A DNA stretch of 64,000 nt from Psychrobacter immobilis. GTDB taxonomy: Bacteria; Pseudomonadota; Gammaproteobacteria; Pseudomonadales; Moraxellaceae. The DNA lies in assembly GCF_904846285.1 (NCBI RefSeq), contig NZ_CAJHAD010000003.1, forward strand, positions 124,001-188,000, given 5' to 3'. Made by a program: the position numbers and the translations under genes. Of the stretch, positions 44,861 through 55,734 are shown piece by piece (position 1 is the first letter of the stretch; each line of letters starts with the position of its first letter). Below the pieces are notes generated by a model, which was given only the letters and a program-made list of their open reading frames with translations, did not search any database and had not been told where the DNA came from.

Positions 44861-45682
44861 TTATGGTGCTAGCTCAAAACTGGCTTGCGTACCTGTTGCA
44901 TAACTGTCTAAAGCAACTGCTTCTTGATTAAGCATCAAGCTGACATTCTTAACATTATCAATCTGTACATTAAATGGTGGCATACCTGATAATTTATAAT
45001 CACCAGCTGTCTGCGAACCATTCATTAGGTTGCTACCTGAGGCATCGGTAATAATCACAACAGCAGCATCGGTCAGTTTGACGTCTAGCGTGGCCGCTGC
45101 CGTACTTTCGCCGCCCAAATTAAGCGCCGAACCAGAAGCACTGACGCCATTAGTATCGCTGTTAATCGCGGCACCCTGCGCTTGCTCTATAGCTGAGATG
45201 TCTTCGCTGGTATTTACTGGCTGCTCATTATTTTCTTTACTGGCATTAGTGACCATACGAAATAAGAAAATCGCTAAAATAATGACCCCAATCACTGCGA
45301 TAATAAGCAGCGGATTAAAACGGATACGGTTATGAGTATCACGCTGCAAGGTACCCATCGGACGCAGTGGCGACTCAATATTATTGCTCGAGCGTGACTT
45401 TAGCTCAGTTGGATAAGCAGCATCGAAACTACTCGCTATTTTTACCGGATCTAGACCCAAAAACTTGGCGTAGTTAATTGCAAAACCACGCGCAAACGCT
45501 GCTTGCGGCATCTCCGAAAAGTTTTCATTTTCTAGCGCTTGCAAATGTCGTTTCAAAATAAATAACTCAGCGGCCGCGTCCTCCAAGCTTAATTGCTTGT
45601 TTTTGCGGGCTTGCTGCAACATAGCACCAAATGATCCCTGAGCGTTAGATTGAGTGTTTGATGATGGGGTGGTCATTTCCAT
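44861..45682 (-). CDS. rodZ: Cell-shape protein RodZ
   Basis: RodZ links MreB filaments to the membrane and helps keep rod or coccobacillary shape. The cytoplasmic part has a RodZ-type helix-turn-helix (MLQQARKNKQLSLEDAAAELF, RHLQALENENF, FARGFAINYAKFLGLD). A single membrane segment follows (LLIIAVIGVIILAIFLFRMV, about 128-147). The periplasmic part ends in a DUF4115 domain (LDVKLTDAAVVIITDASG). It overlaps the end of pilF by 10 nt, so translation is likely coupled. A GAGG ribosome site precedes the start. ispG follows 151 nt downstream. Confidence 0.92.
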   Translation of the reverse strand: MEMTTPSSNTQSNAQGSFGAMLQQARKNKQLSLEDAAAELFILKRHLQALENENFSEMPQAAFARGFAINYAKFLGLDPVKIASSFDAAYPTELKSRSSNNIESPLRPMGTLQRDTHNRIRFNPLLIIAVIGVIILAIFLFRMVTNASKENNEQPVNTSEDISAIEQAQGAAINSDTNGVSASGSALNLGGESTAAATLDVKLTDAAVVIITDASGSNLMNGSQTAGDYKLSGMPPFNVQIDNVKNVSLMLNQEAVALDSYATGTQASFELAP

Positions 45683-46620
45683 GGTGCCTCTGGATTGTTA
45701 AGCCAAGTCTTAAGTTGTTTTGCTTCATCACTTAATGGATAAGCGGATAAAAGCTGCTGTGCCAATTGCTGGCGCGTTGCTATGTTGTTTTGTGCCGCCG
45801 CAAGCTTGATGCCTTGTAATAGTAAACGCGGGCTGATGCTCTGCCCTTTTACTAATAGCAAGGTTTCATCATAAAGCCTTTGTGCTTGCTGCACACGCTG
45901 CTGCTCTAGTAATAAATCGACTAGCTCAAAGTGCGCAATTAAGCTATTGCGGTTGCCATCTAAGGCGCGCAAAAATGCTTTGGCAGCAGCTGGATGATCA
46001 TTCAGCTGAAGGTAGGTACGCCCTAAATTCTCTAACGCCCCGATACGACCCTCGTAGCCAAGCGACGCTCCTGCAATCTCAAACTGCGCCGCCGCCTCTT
46101 TATAGCGCTTCATCTGTGACAGATAAACACCATAATTATTGTGGGCTTGATCAAAATCTTTATCCAACGTAATGGCTTTTTTAAAATACTGATCGGCTTT
46201 TTCAAGATTGAGGCGACTGCCCTCTTGCTGCAACAAAACGCCCATCATATCATAGGCCGGCGCGTAACGGCTATCGGCAGCAAAGGCTTTTTCAAGTTGA
46301 CGCTGTGCAGCATCAAGTTGATTTTCGCGGATATATTGTGCAGCAAGTGAGGTGCGAACGCGAGCAATTTCTTGCTGATCCAAATTGCGATTGTCATTCG
46401 GTCTCGTCGAGCCTTGATAAGGCGCACTGCCTAATAAATCATTGGTCGGCGTACTTTGACAACCACTAAGTAGCAAGACGCTTAACGCACTGGCTAACAA
46501 AATGTATTGTGAGCCACGCTTTTGGGCAATATTGACGCGTGATTGCTGCGCCGCTTGAGCAAACAAGATTTGATATTTGAACTGACAAAGATTTTTAAAA
46601 GTCATCATAGCCGCCATCAT
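45673..46620 (-). CDS. pilF: Type IV pilus biogenesis lipoprotein PilF/PilW
   Basis: PilF (PilW) is the outer-membrane pilotin that helps the PilQ secretin multimerise, required for type IV pili. A lipobox (LLLSGC) follows a hydrophobic stretch, and the mature protein is a TPR superhelix: SLAAQYIRENQLDAAQRQLE, APAYDMMGVLLQQEG, QAHNNYGVYLSQMKRYKEA, ENLGRTYLQLNDHPAAAKAF and IAHFELVDLLLEQQ. The N-terminus is unsettled: I start at ATG 46620, but a TTG at 46635 and ATGs at 46608 and 46605 are also in frame, and an unusually long cytoplasmic lead precedes the hydrophobic segment. It overlaps rodZ by 10 nt. Confidence 0.9.
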   Translation of the reverse strand: MMAAMMTFKNLCQFKYQILFAQAAQQSRVNIAQKRGSQYILLASALSVLLLSGCQSTPTNDLLGSAPYQGSTRPNDNRNLDQQEIARVRTSLAAQYIRENQLDAAQRQLEKAFAADSRYAPAYDMMGVLLQQEGSRLNLEKADQYFKKAITLDKDFDQAHNNYGVYLSQMKRYKEAAAQFEIAGASLGYEGRIGALENLGRTYLQLNDHPAAAKAFLRALDGNRNSLIAHFELVDLLLEQQRVQQAQRLYDETLLLVKGQSISPRLLLQGIKLAAAQNNIATRQQLAQQLLSAYPLSDEAKQLKTWLNNPEAPWK

Positions 46621-46867
46621 AAAACTGAGGTTCAATGCGTTCTTCGAGGCATCAGTTTAATAGATTTAACCCCTATAAGTACAATTTATTGTCATTAAAT
46701 GCGCCACACTCAAGTATTGATGTGAATAACTACATTTTATTACCGTTGTGAGATAAGAATGACAGCTAAGCATTTAATTTAAATACCCGACATTAGCCAT
46801 GTATGCCAATACCCGATTATTCAATATCTATCTTTGCATTATTAATGGCATATTTTTTTACAATTTA

Positions 46868-48097
46868 CTAAGTATTTTCCCGATCTTTGATACTTTGCTG
46901 CCACGCCGCTGAGCGGCGAGTTCTGTCAGCGACTTGCCCGACCAACTGCCCACAAGCAGCATCGATGTCGTCACCGCGAGTTTGACGTATGGTACAAACA
47001 AAGCCTGCTTCACTTAGTATGCTGCTAAATGCATGAATGCGATTATTACTTGACTTATCATAGTCTGCATGTGGGAACGGATTAAACGGTATTAGGTTAA
47101 TCTTACTCGGTAAGTCGCCTAATAACGCAACCAATTGCTCAGCATGTTCATTGCTATCATTGACACCATCTAACATCACATATTCAATCGTCACATGCTT
47201 TTTATGGCGCGGATTGACATCAAAAACGTAATTTCTCGCTGCTGCCATCAACTGCTCTAATGGGTATTTTTTATTAATGGGTACCAGCTCATTACGCAGC
47301 TCATCGTTTGGCGCGTGTAATGAAATCGCTAAAGCGACATCAAGCTCTTGCGCTAGTTCATACATCTTTGGCACCACACCTGATGTTGACAAAGTGACGC
47401 GGCGTTTTGATAAACCATAAGCGTGGTCACTGAGCATCAGCTCCATCGAGCTGACAACAGGACGATAGTTTAATAATGGCTCGCCCATGCCCATCATCAC
47501 CACGTTGGTGACATTGTTTTCCCATAAGCTATGGTCAACGCTGTCCAAACTGTCGTTTTCATCGGTCATATAAGAAGCATTTGCTACCCATAATTGCCCG
47601 AGAATCTCAGCTGCTGTCAAATCACGCTCAAAGCCCTGCTTACCGGTACTACAGAAGCTACAGTCTAGCGCACAGCCGACTTGTGATGAGATACATAGGG
47701 TTTTACGACCGTTTAACTTACTGTCGTCGGCTGGAATTAATACTGTCTCAACCAATGAGCCACCTGTGACTTCAAAGACCCATTTACGCGTACCGTCTTC
47801 ACTATATTGACGATGAATCACTTTTGGCGGAATCACACAAGCATTGACTGCTAATTTATCACGCAATGATTTGCTCAAATTGGTCATTTGCTCAAAATCT
47901 GTCACGCCATGCTGATAAATCCACTTAATAACCTGCGTCGAGCGGAATGGCTTTTCGCCGATACTTTTAAAGTAATCTGCCAACTGTGCTTGGGTCATGC
48001 CTAAGAGATTGGTTTTAGCTTGCGCTTCATCGACGAGTTTGATGCTATTCGCAGACTTTTTTGGGGTATGTTGGATGGGTGTTTGAATAGTGGACAT
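46868..48097 (-). CDS. rlmN: Dual-specificity rRNA/tRNA A-methyltransferase RlmN
   Basis: RlmN is a radical-SAM enzyme that makes m2A2503 in 23S rRNA and m2A37 in some tRNAs. The cluster motif is [16 protein letters not shown] (CxxxCxxC). The catalytic C-terminal cysteine is in [12 protein letters not shown] and a second lies in [22 protein letters not shown] structure typical of the family. [14 protein letters not shown] and [12 protein letters not shown] are also diagnostic. The start at 48097 (MSTIQ) has AAGG upstream, better than the ATG at 48121. The first 30 residues are a non-conserved lead. pilF follows after 247 nt and ndk precedes, the conserved order. Confidence 0.95.
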   Translation of the reverse strand: MSTIQTPIQHTPKKSANSIKLVDEAQAKTNLLGMTQAQLADYFKSIGEKPFRSTQVIKWIYQHGVTDFEQMTNLSKSLRDKLAVNACVIPPKVIHRQYSEDGTRKWVFEVTGGSLVETVLIPADDSKLNGRKTLCISSQVGCALDCSFCSTGKQGFERDLTAAEILGQLWVANASYMTDENDSLDSVDHSLWENNVTNVVMMGMGEPLLNYRPVVSSMELMLSDHAYGLSKRRVTLSTSGVVPKMYELAQELDVALAISLHAPNDELRNELVPINKKYPLEQLMAAARNYVFDVNPRHKKHVTIEYVMLDGVNDSNEHAEQLVALLGDLPSKINLIPFNPFPHADYDKSSNNRIHAFSSILSEAGFVCTIRQTRGDDIDAACGQLVGQVADRTRRSAAWQQSIKDRENT

Positions 48098-48354
48098 AAT
48101 AGGTAACCTTTTTGCAGCCATTTGGATAAGCGCTGCAATTATTGAGATGGGCGTTGCCAGTCAGTCATACGTCTTATGTATGAGTACATGAGCAATCCGT
48201 TATGAGCGCATTTCTTATTGAGGTATTTATGAATGCTTAGAATTTATAAAACCTGATAAAAACATGCTGATAAGGGATTGATTATGCTCGTTAAAACTAA
48301 TAATGAGGCAAGTGATTAAGAATTTCAACGTAAAATTAAACTATTATAATAGCT

Positions 48355-48385
48355 AAAACGGCTTATACCAAAAGATATAAGCCGT
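48355..48385 (-). terminator. Terminator after ndk
   Basis: ACGGCTTATA (48358-48367) pairs perfectly with TATAAGCCGT (48376-48385), followed on the minus strand by TTTT. It lies about 155 nt past the ndk stop, beyond the 107-bp inverted-repeat element. Confidence 0.72.
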
Positions 48386-48430
48386 CTTGCCATACTAATA
48401 ATTTATAATCAATTTTATAAACCATTAGTG

Positions 48431-48537
48431 CATAGTGAATCAAATATAGAGCTGGTACAAGGAAGACGAGCGCAAATCGTACATTGAGTACATTAAGCTA
48501 GTCTGACACCGTAACAGCCTATATTTGGTTTACTATA
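48431..48537. mobile_element. 107-bp element with terminal inverted repeats (MITE-like)
   Basis: The left end (48431-48458) and the reverse complement of the right end (48511-48537) match at about 23 of 28 positions with one gap, sharing CAAATATAG and GCTG. The interior of about 52 bp contains GTACATTGAGTACATT. No coding capacity. The right end abuts the ndk stop codon exactly. Size, ends and lack of coding fit a miniature inverted-repeat element or a REP/bcr-like intergenic repeat; only one copy is in this window. Confidence 0.55.
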
Positions 48538-48969
48538 TTAACGCGTACGTGCACACACTTCTTCTTCATTGAAGAAGTAGCTGATTTCACGTGCTGCTGA
48601 TTCAGCTGAATCTGAACCATGAACGGCGTTTTCATCGATGCTGCTAGCGAAATCAGCACGGATAGTGCCTTCAGCCGCGTCTTTTGGGTTAGTAGCGCCC
48701 ATGATGTCGCGATGCTTAGCGATAGCGTTTTCACCTTCTAATACTGATACCAATACTGGACCTGAAGTCATAAATGACACTAGGTCATTATAGAATGGAC
48801 GCTCAGCGTGCTCAGCGTAAAAACCACCTGCTTTTTTATCATCAAGTTGCATCATTTTAGCTGCAACAATTTTTAGACCTGATTTTTCAAAACGGTCATA
48901 GATAGCACCGATGTTGTTGCCAGCTACTGCGTCAGGTTTGATGATAGATAAAGTACGTTCGTTAGCCAT
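48538..48969 (-). CDS. ndk: Nucleoside diphosphate kinase
   Basis: Ndk moves gamma-phosphates from ATP to other nucleoside diphosphates. The 143-residue protein has the standard features: [52 protein letters not shown], and the active site [20 protein letters not shown] with the phosphorylated histidine in NAVHGSDS. It has a good ribosome site (AGGAGCTTTTC before ATG). It is first in the cluster leading to rlmN. The stop codon touches the right terminal repeat of the 107-bp element, and a terminator follows, so rlmN may need its own promoter. Confidence 0.97.
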   Translation of the reverse strand: MANERTLSIIKPDAVAGNNIGAIYDRFEKSGLKIVAAKMMQLDDKKAGGFYAEHAERPFYNDLVSFMTSGPVLVSVLEGENAIAKHRDIMGATNPKDAAEGTIRADFASSIDENAVHGSDSAESAAREISYFFNEEEVCARTR

Positions 48970-49303
48970 GAAAAGCTCCTAATACATAAGTGAGGGATTA
49001 AATAATTTATGTTGTCTGTGATCACTGCGCTGACTAAAGGTATTTATGCATGTCCAATACGGATACACAATACGAAGATACCGCGCCCAACGAATGATTG
49101 CTGCCTATTATAATGATTGAGACTGTAAATGATAGGTTTAATTACGCTAACTGTTCAGAAAAGCAAGGTTAAAAAAGCTTTAAAACTGCGATGGTTTAGA
49201 AACCGTACAATTTTAAAGCTTAGTAATACAAATAGCGTTGCAGTAGCTTTTATAGATTCAGTATTTACAGGCTCGATATTTATACACCTAGAATCAGCTA
49301 ATC
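48970..49303. other. Spacer between ndk and the LprI-like gene
   Basis: About 334 nt, AT-rich. An open frame of 81 codons on the plus strand (49129-49374) overlaps the LprI-like gene antisense and has no ribosome site or recognisable product. The ndk promoter should lie near the left end. No RNA gene or repeat seen. Confidence 0.5.
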
Positions 49304-49720
49304 TTACTCTCCTAAACGACTATCGCGGCAACTACCCGCATTACATTCACGTACCCGCTCATTTAGGAAGTTAACTCGTGTCGTTGTTTTACGGGTCGCG
49401 CAGCCCATATTAACAAAAAAACCTTCGTCATTATTATAACTACATTGGTCATTACGCTCGCGTATCCACGCTAACTGACCACGTTTGAGCGTAGCTTTTT
49501 GCTGTTTGTTCAATAATTTGCTTAATTTATTGTAGGAATTATTAAGCTCTTTATCGGCTTCAAGATATACTTTAGTGAGGCAGTAAAGACCATCAAAATC
49601 ATTGTTAGGTTTATCACAGTTTTCTGCACCCCAAGAAAGCATAGGAAACATAAAAGCTGCGGATGTCAGCATAGCTAATAAGGTTTTAATAATAGTGCGC
49701 TTCATAATATTAGTTTTCAT
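49304..49720 (-). CDS. LprI/DUF1311-family periplasmic protein (lysozyme-inhibitor-like)
   Basis: A 138-residue exported protein. A signal peptide with hydrophobic core TLLAMLTSAAFMFPMLSWGA precedes a DUF1311 (LprI-type) domain with the usual cysteines and motif: CDKPNNDFDGLYCLTKVY, ADKELNNSYNKLSKLL, GQLAWIRERNDQC and FLNERVREC. Six cysteines in the mature part suggest disulfides. LprI of Mycobacterium is reported as a lysozyme inhibitor; whether this relative inhibits lysozyme is inference. The start at 49720 has GAGGG 7-8 nt upstream. It stands alone downstream of purA's terminator. Confidence 0.82.
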   Translation of the reverse strand: MKTNIMKRTIIKTLLAMLTSAAFMFPMLSWGAENCDKPNNDFDGLYCLTKVYLEADKELNNSYNKLSKLLNKQQKATLKRGQLAWIRERNDQCSYNNDEGFFVNMGCATRKTTTRVNFLNERVRECNAGSCRDSRLGE

Positions 49721-49900
49721 GTTATGTCCCTCTTATAGTTTGCTGATAATCAAAAATCCTTTTTGACACATGAAATGCGACTCAACAAAGATAATGCTGT
49801 TGTTATCATCATTAGCTTAATCTTTTTTGAAAGCGCTTACCTTGATTTAATGTAATTAAAATGTGGCAATATTTTATAAGAATTTTTAAAAAACTCTTAT

Positions 49901-49935
49901 AAAAAAACCTCCACTGCGTTTAAACAATGGAGGTT
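49901..49935 (-). terminator. Intrinsic terminator of purA
   Basis: AACCTCCA (49906-49913) pairs with TGGAGGTT (49928-49935). On the minus strand the stem is followed by seven T. It lies 28 nt past the purA stop. Confidence 0.9.
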
Positions 49936-49962
49936 ATTATTAATAAGTAGCTTTTTTACTAA

Positions 49963-51261
<1,299 letters not shown>

Positions 51262-51434
51262 TTACCTTTATGTATTGAGGTGTGTGCAATAATAATTTTA
51301 AAATAACTTATCAAAACTCACGTCGTGCTAAGAAATGATATGTTATTCACTGTCTATTTTTTAGAAATTTAATAAATAAGTTTCAATAAATGAGGCTTAT
51401 TCGAACTGATTATTAGCTTAACGGATTTTTAAAT

Positions 51435-52751
51435 TTAAACCGCTTCTAGCTGCCACTGATTATTGGCAAAGTTTAAACGATGCGTCATCGCCGCTGGACG
51501 GTCATCGAACGTTAAAGGCATAGTGACACGGTAACCTTGCTGACGTAAGCTGGTGACCTGCTGTAATAGTATTTGCATTTGCGCTTTATCAGTATCAGCT
51601 TGCTTTAATGCCTGATAATCAACCAGTACAATAATCGGTGACTCAAGCTGGGTATGTGCCAGCAAACGGCTGACATCCATACTAAAGCCTGTTGCTTGAC
51701 GTGGCTGCTTTGCACTTAACTGCCCAACACTTTGCATACCATCAAAGCGCCCACCACGTACCAGCGGCTGGGTTTCACTATTGATATAGCCGTTAAAGAT
51801 GATACCCGTATGATAATGATAGCCCGATAGCTCCGTCACATCGATACTGACTGGCGTCTGCCATTGCGTTTCTAAATGTGCTTTTAAGCGTTGCAGCTCA
51901 TCGACAGCCGTCACGATATGTGTATCCTGCTTGGCAGTATCTGACAGCGTATCTAATAACTTTGCCATATCATGACCAAAGCGTGCCAAGGCATAGAAAT
52001 CATTGCCCATTGACAGTAGCTGGCAGACACGTTTTAGCTCTGGTAAATTTTTATTTGCATAGAGATTCATTAATTGCTCGGTGTCATTGTGCGACAACTC
52101 AGCCAATGCCGCCAAACGCTTAAATATCGCCACATGACCCAAATCAATATGCAGCGCCGCGCTCATATCCAAGCTATTGACCATACTAAAAAGCACATCT
52201 ATCAGCTCGATGTCGGCCGCAAGTTCGCCGCAACCAAATATCTCCGCACCCAACTGTAACGGTGTGCGCGAACCAAACAATCCTGACGGTAAGGTATGAA
52301 TCACATCGCCGGCGTAGCAATAACGTGCAATTCCGCTACCGCCGTGATGGGCATCAATACGCAAAATCTGCGGGGTAATATCAGCTCGCACACCCATCAA
52401 GCGACCGGTCAGCTGATCGATAATCTTGAATGTTTGACGCTTTAAATCTTCTGATGCCTCACTCAGTAATGATTCGGTAAACTCAATTATCGGTGGATTA
52501 ACTAACTCATAGCCGTGGCTGATAAGCTGCTGGATCAATTGATGTCTAAGTACCTCTTGCTTGTGTGCATCTTCAAACAACACATCGACGACCCCATCAG
52601 GCAGCAGCCAGCTGTTATTAGCAACATCGCTAGCAAAGTTGCTGAGATATGGCAGGCCATTAGCGGTAGCACGATTATCAGCAGGCTGAGTCGCCTCTGG
52701 TTTTGTCGTATTTGACTGGGCAGGTTTTGCAGAATCAGAACTGGCAGACAC
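51435..52751 (-). CDS. hisZ: ATP phosphoribosyltransferase regulatory subunit HisZ
   Basis: HisZ is a catalytically inactive relative of histidyl-tRNA synthetase that complexes with short-form HisG in the first step of histidine synthesis. The class II synthetase-like fold shows LLPDGVVDVLFEDAHKQEVLR, MGVRADITPQILRIDAH, RYCYAGDVIHTLP and GAEIFGCGELAADIELI, then YHYHTGIIFNGY and RGGRFDG. About 45 N-terminal residues form a Ser/Thr/Ala-rich lead. The start is GTG with AAGGA 6 nt upstream, which supports it over later candidates. HisG itself is not in this window. It should share a transcript with purA or precede it closely. Confidence 0.93.
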   Translation of the reverse strand: MSASSDSAKPAQSNTTKPEATQPADNRATANGLPYLSNFASDVANNSWLLPDGVVDVLFEDAHKQEVLRHQLIQQLISHGYELVNPPIIEFTESLLSEASEDLKRQTFKIIDQLTGRLMGVRADITPQILRIDAHHGGSGIARYCYAGDVIHTLPSGLFGSRTPLQLGAEIFGCGELAADIELIDVLFSMVNSLDMSAALHIDLGHVAIFKRLAALAELSHNDTEQLMNLYANKNLPELKRVCQLLSMGNDFYALARFGHDMAKLLDTLSDTAKQDTHIVTAVDELQRLKAHLETQWQTPVSIDVTELSGYHYHTGIIFNGYINSETQPLVRGGRFDGMQSVGQLSAKQPRQATGFSMDVSRLLAHTQLESPIIVLVDYQALKQADTDKAQMQILLQQVTSLRQQGYRVTMPLTFDDRPAAMTHRLNFANNQWQLEAV

Positions 52752-53341
52752 AATGAATCCTTGTTTGGCGTATCGCTTACCAAAAACGCGGTACTGATGC
52801 GGTACTAAAAGGTTGTATTTACAATTGCAGGGATGTAAGGCGTTTTGTATTTTTGACGCGCAACATCACTGACCCAATTATCTATAAGCAAACTAGGTGA
52901 CCGCAAAAGGGTGAGTAATAAGTATAAGTTAGGATGATAAGACAAGTATCTTTATGCGTTAAAAAATTATGATAAATAATCAAGGCACTTTATGCTTTAG
53001 TTTAGCATAGCAGCCAAGCTTCGCCTAGTGACAATTAACCCCAATTACTATCTAATTCATGGTCAAAAGGTTTACAGTCTTCATTATTAATAAGGTATGC
53101 ATTCAGCAAGAATAACTGAAAATAAAAAGTAATACCTATCGAGGATAAGAGCAACACAGGGTTATTTATGCTGATTATCTCTCATTGCGCTTACTTATTT
53201 TCTAGAATCTCGTTTCTTAACATCACTACTTATCAACATTACTGTTTCTATCAGCCTGAAGCGTTGCGGTCTGTTACTTGCATAACGCCTTATCGCTAGA
53301 CTCATGTTACACTAAAGCATATTTTTATCTGGGAAAGCCTT
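52752..53341. other. Long spacer between hisZ and the DUF2237 gene
   Basis: About 590 nt separating divergent genes. It is AT-rich with no convincing ORF, tRNA, repeat or terminator. Promoters for both neighbours must lie here; a TTGCAT about 60 nt before 53342 is a possible -35 for the right-hand gene, but the -10 is unclear. Confidence 0.5.
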
Positions 53342-53731
53342 ATGTCATCTGATTACCACCCAAATCCTGCTATCAACCAAACCAACGTCCTTGGCACTGC
53401 CCTAGCCAGCTGTTGTTTTGACCCTATTACCGGCTATTATCGCAATGGCTTTTGTCATACCGGCAACCATGACGTTGGTCAGCATACTGTGTGCGCTAAG
53501 ATGACCAGTGAATTTTTAAACTTTTCTGCCAGTCGTGGCAATGATTTGATCACGCCGCTGCCCGAGTATGGTTTTGCCGGTTTACAGCCTGGTGATTACT
53601 GGTGTATCTGCGCACTACGTTGGGTCGAAGCATTAGACTTCGATATTGCGCCGCAGATAAAGCTCGAAGCTTGTCATGAAAGTTTATTAAGTTTGGTGGA
53701 TATCGAAACGCTGAAACGCTTTGCATTGTAG
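53342..53731 (+). CDS. DUF2237 family protein
   Basis: A 129-residue soluble protein of the DUF2237 family, function unknown. Conserved family segments are NVLGTALASCCFDPITGYYRNGFCHTG, GQHTVCAKMTSEFLNFSASRGNDL and YWCICALRWVEAL. Several cysteines (CC, C, C, CIC) are conserved and could bind metal or form a reactive site; this is inference. It ends 111 nt before corA on the same strand. The start is preceded by GGGAAAGCCTT, a modest ribosome site. Confidence 0.85.
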   Translation: MSSDYHPNPAINQTNVLGTALASCCFDPITGYYRNGFCHTGNHDVGQHTVCAKMTSEFLNFSASRGNDLITPLPEYGFAGLQPGDYWCICALRWVEALDFDIAPQIKLEACHESLLSLVDIETLKRFAL

Positions 53732-53842
53732 TTTGTAGAAAAGTAATTGCACAAATAGTTATTTTAGTCGCATGTCATAATCTATTTAATTTAATTTAAT
53801 GTTTATTTTATTTAACATTAACCACCGACTAAAGGAGAAGGT

Positions 53843-55066
53843 ATGAACCAAGATGATGACCTGATTGTCAAACCGACAACGCGTATCACACCTGACTCTA
53901 ATGTCAGCCTTATCGACACCTGCATGGGCGATGAGCGTTCTTATTTAGACAATTACGATAGCTATGACAGTTATATTTATGGCGACGCCGATGCGACGGT
54001 CGAGGATACGATTGAGACGATGACCGTCTATGACCCCGACTCTGAGCGTTATGAGGATATCGATTTATCTAGCGATGACGAAGTCGTCAATTGCTATGCT
54101 TATTCGCGTAAAACGGGCGAAAAAACCAGTAAAGTTGGACTAAGTGATGTGAGTCGCGCTTTAAGTAATAGCGGTCAATTTATCTGGCTTGGTCTTTATG
54201 ACCCAAGTTTGGAAACCATGGTCAAAGTTAGAGATGCCTTTGAGCTACATGAACTGGCGATTGAAGATGCCTTTGCTGATCATCAGCGCGCCAAGGTTGA
54301 GAACTACGACAATGACATGATATTTGTGGTGCTACGTACTGCCAAGCTTGAAGACAATGTTATTCGCTATGGCACCACCGCTATATTTATGGGTAAAAAT
54401 TACCTGATTACCATTCGCAATGGGCCCTCGAACTCTTATACACCGGTGCGCGAACACTGTCATCGTCGCCCAGAAAAGCTGCGCATGGGACCTATCTTTG
54501 TTCTGCATGCCATTCTCGATTTTATCGTCGATAACTATATGCCGATTACCGATCGCTTGGGCAGTTATCTGCGCGAGCAAGAACGTAATATCTTTACTTA
54601 TGAGTTTAATAAAGAAACGCTTAGAAATTTGTATGAATTAAAATCGCAACTGGTTCATATGCGCGCGGTGATTTTACCGGTACAAGATATCTGTAGTTTC
54701 TTTATCAATCACGATAAAAGCGACCTAATATCGCCGTTTTCTCATGCTGCTAAGCCCTACTTCCGTGACGTTAATGACCATTTATTGCATTCTTTAGATG
54801 CGATTAATGGTTTAAATGAAATGCTTAGCGTAGTCATGAACACTTACCTCGCCATGGTCAATATGGGACAGAATGAGGTGGTACGTAAACTTGCTGCTTG
54901 GGCTGGTATCTTAGCGGTACCAACGGCGATTGCTGGTATCTATGGGATGAACTTTGATTTTATGCCAGAGCTACATTGGCAGTACTCTTATCTGGTTATC
55001 ATGGCCGTTATCTTCTCGCTATGTAGCTTCTTATACCTTAATTTTAAACGCTTGGGTTGGTTATAA
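53843..55066 (+). CDS. corA: CorA-type magnesium/cobalt transporter
   Basis: CorA forms a pentameric Mg2+/Co2+ channel in the inner membrane. The cytoplasmic funnel domain covers most of the protein, e.g. QFIWLGLYDPSLETMVKVRDAFELHELAIED shown in part, DAFADHQRAKVENYD and LRNLYELKSQLVHMRAVILP. The last 60 residues hold two membrane helices, with the selectivity motif YGMNFDFMPEL at the end of the first. At 407 residues it has about 75 extra acidic N-terminal residues, rich in Asp and Tyr (YLDNYDSYDSYIYGDAD). A good AAGGAG ribosome site precedes the ATG. A bidirectional terminator follows. Confidence 0.94.
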   Translation: MNQDDDLIVKPTTRITPDSNVSLIDTCMGDERSYLDNYDSYDSYIYGDADATVEDTIETMTVYDPDSERYEDIDLSSDDEVVNCYAYSRKTGEKTSKVGLSDVSRALSNSGQFIWLGLYDPSLETMVKVRDAFELHELAIEDAFADHQRAKVENYDNDMIFVVLRTAKLEDNVIRYGTTAIFMGKNYLITIRNGPSNSYTPVREHCHRRPEKLRMGPIFVLHAILDFIVDNYMPITDRLGSYLREQERNIFTYEFNKETLRNLYELKSQLVHMRAVILPVQDICSFFINHDKSDLISPFSHAAKPYFRDVNDHLLHSLDAINGLNEMLSVVMNTYLAMVNMGQNEVVRKLAAWAGILAVPTAIAGIYGMNFDFMPELHWQYSYLVIMAVIFSLCSFLYLNFKRLGWL

Positions 55067-55093
55067 GTTAGGCTGTGTTATAGGATTTTAGAC

Positions 55094-55126
55094 AAAAAAA
55101 GGGCTGCCATTGGCAACCCTTTTTTA
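55094..55126. terminator. Bidirectional terminator between corA and the PsiE gene
   Basis: AAAAAAGGG-C-TGCC and GGCA-A-CCCTTTTTT pair around ATT, with T runs on both strands. It lies 28 nt past the corA stop and 21 nt from the convergent PsiE gene. Confidence 0.88.
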
Positions 55127-55146
55127 TTAACCACTATTAAAAAACC

Positions 55147-55734
55147 TTACTTACGATAATGAGTGCTATCAACGCTCGGTAGATGATGCTCGGTACTGGT
55201 CACTTGATGGTCATCTAAATAATCTTCTGGTCGCCCAAACATCTTCGCCGTCCACGTTAATATCACAATCGATGCACTAAGCACCATGATGGCAAAGGAA
55301 ATCGTTGCCAATAACCATAAATGAAAGTTATCTGATACTGCCTGTACATCGACCACCAAATGTCGTGATAAAGCGGTAATCGCAATAAATATCAAAAACT
55401 GCACTGGCAGACGATGGGTTTTAAAATAAATCCCAATCATCGCCAGTAGCTCAAGATAAATAAACAGTAGTAAAATATCTTTTAAATCGGCCGAGCCTTT
55501 TTGAAAAATAACAAAGAACTCTTTGCCCGCTGTCCAAACCACCACCACACTGATCAAAAATAAAATAATATAGTGGCAGATATCGACAAACTCACGGCCG
55601 ATATGTTGCATGCGCTCATGTATTTCCATTTTTGGCTTTGATACATAAGAGGTATTGGTTTGTTGGGCTTGATGGACTTTACTATTTTTCTGTTCTGATT
55701 GCTGTTCTGGTTCTTGCTCTGACAGCGGCTTCAT
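55147..55734 (-). CDS. PsiE-family membrane protein
   Basis: A 195-residue inner-membrane protein of the phosphate-starvation-inducible PsiE family. It has a polar Gln/Glu-rich N-terminus of about 45 residues, then four hydrophobic segments (IILFLISVVVVWTAG, LLLFIYLELLAMIGIYF, VQFLIFIAITALSRHLVVDV, LLATISFAIMVLSASIVIL). The segment ELLAMIGIYFKTHRLPVQFL is characteristic. Biochemical function is unknown. Its ATG overlaps the folD stop codon by one nucleotide (TGATG), which strongly suggests translational coupling with folD. Confidence 0.82.
   Translation of the reverse strand: MKPLSEQEPEQQSEQKNSKVHQAQQTNTSYVSKPKMEIHERMQHIGREFVDICHYIILFLISVVVVWTAGKEFFVIFQKGSADLKDILLLFIYLELLAMIGIYFKTHRLPVQFLIFIAITALSRHLVVDVQAVSDNFHLWLLATISFAIMVLSASIVILTWTAKMFGRPEDYLDDHQVTSTEHHLPSVDSTHYRK

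Noticed and set aside
49129-49374. 81-codon plus-strand ORF near the LprI-like gene
   Set aside because: It overlaps a well-supported gene antisense and has no ribosome site or protein-like motif.
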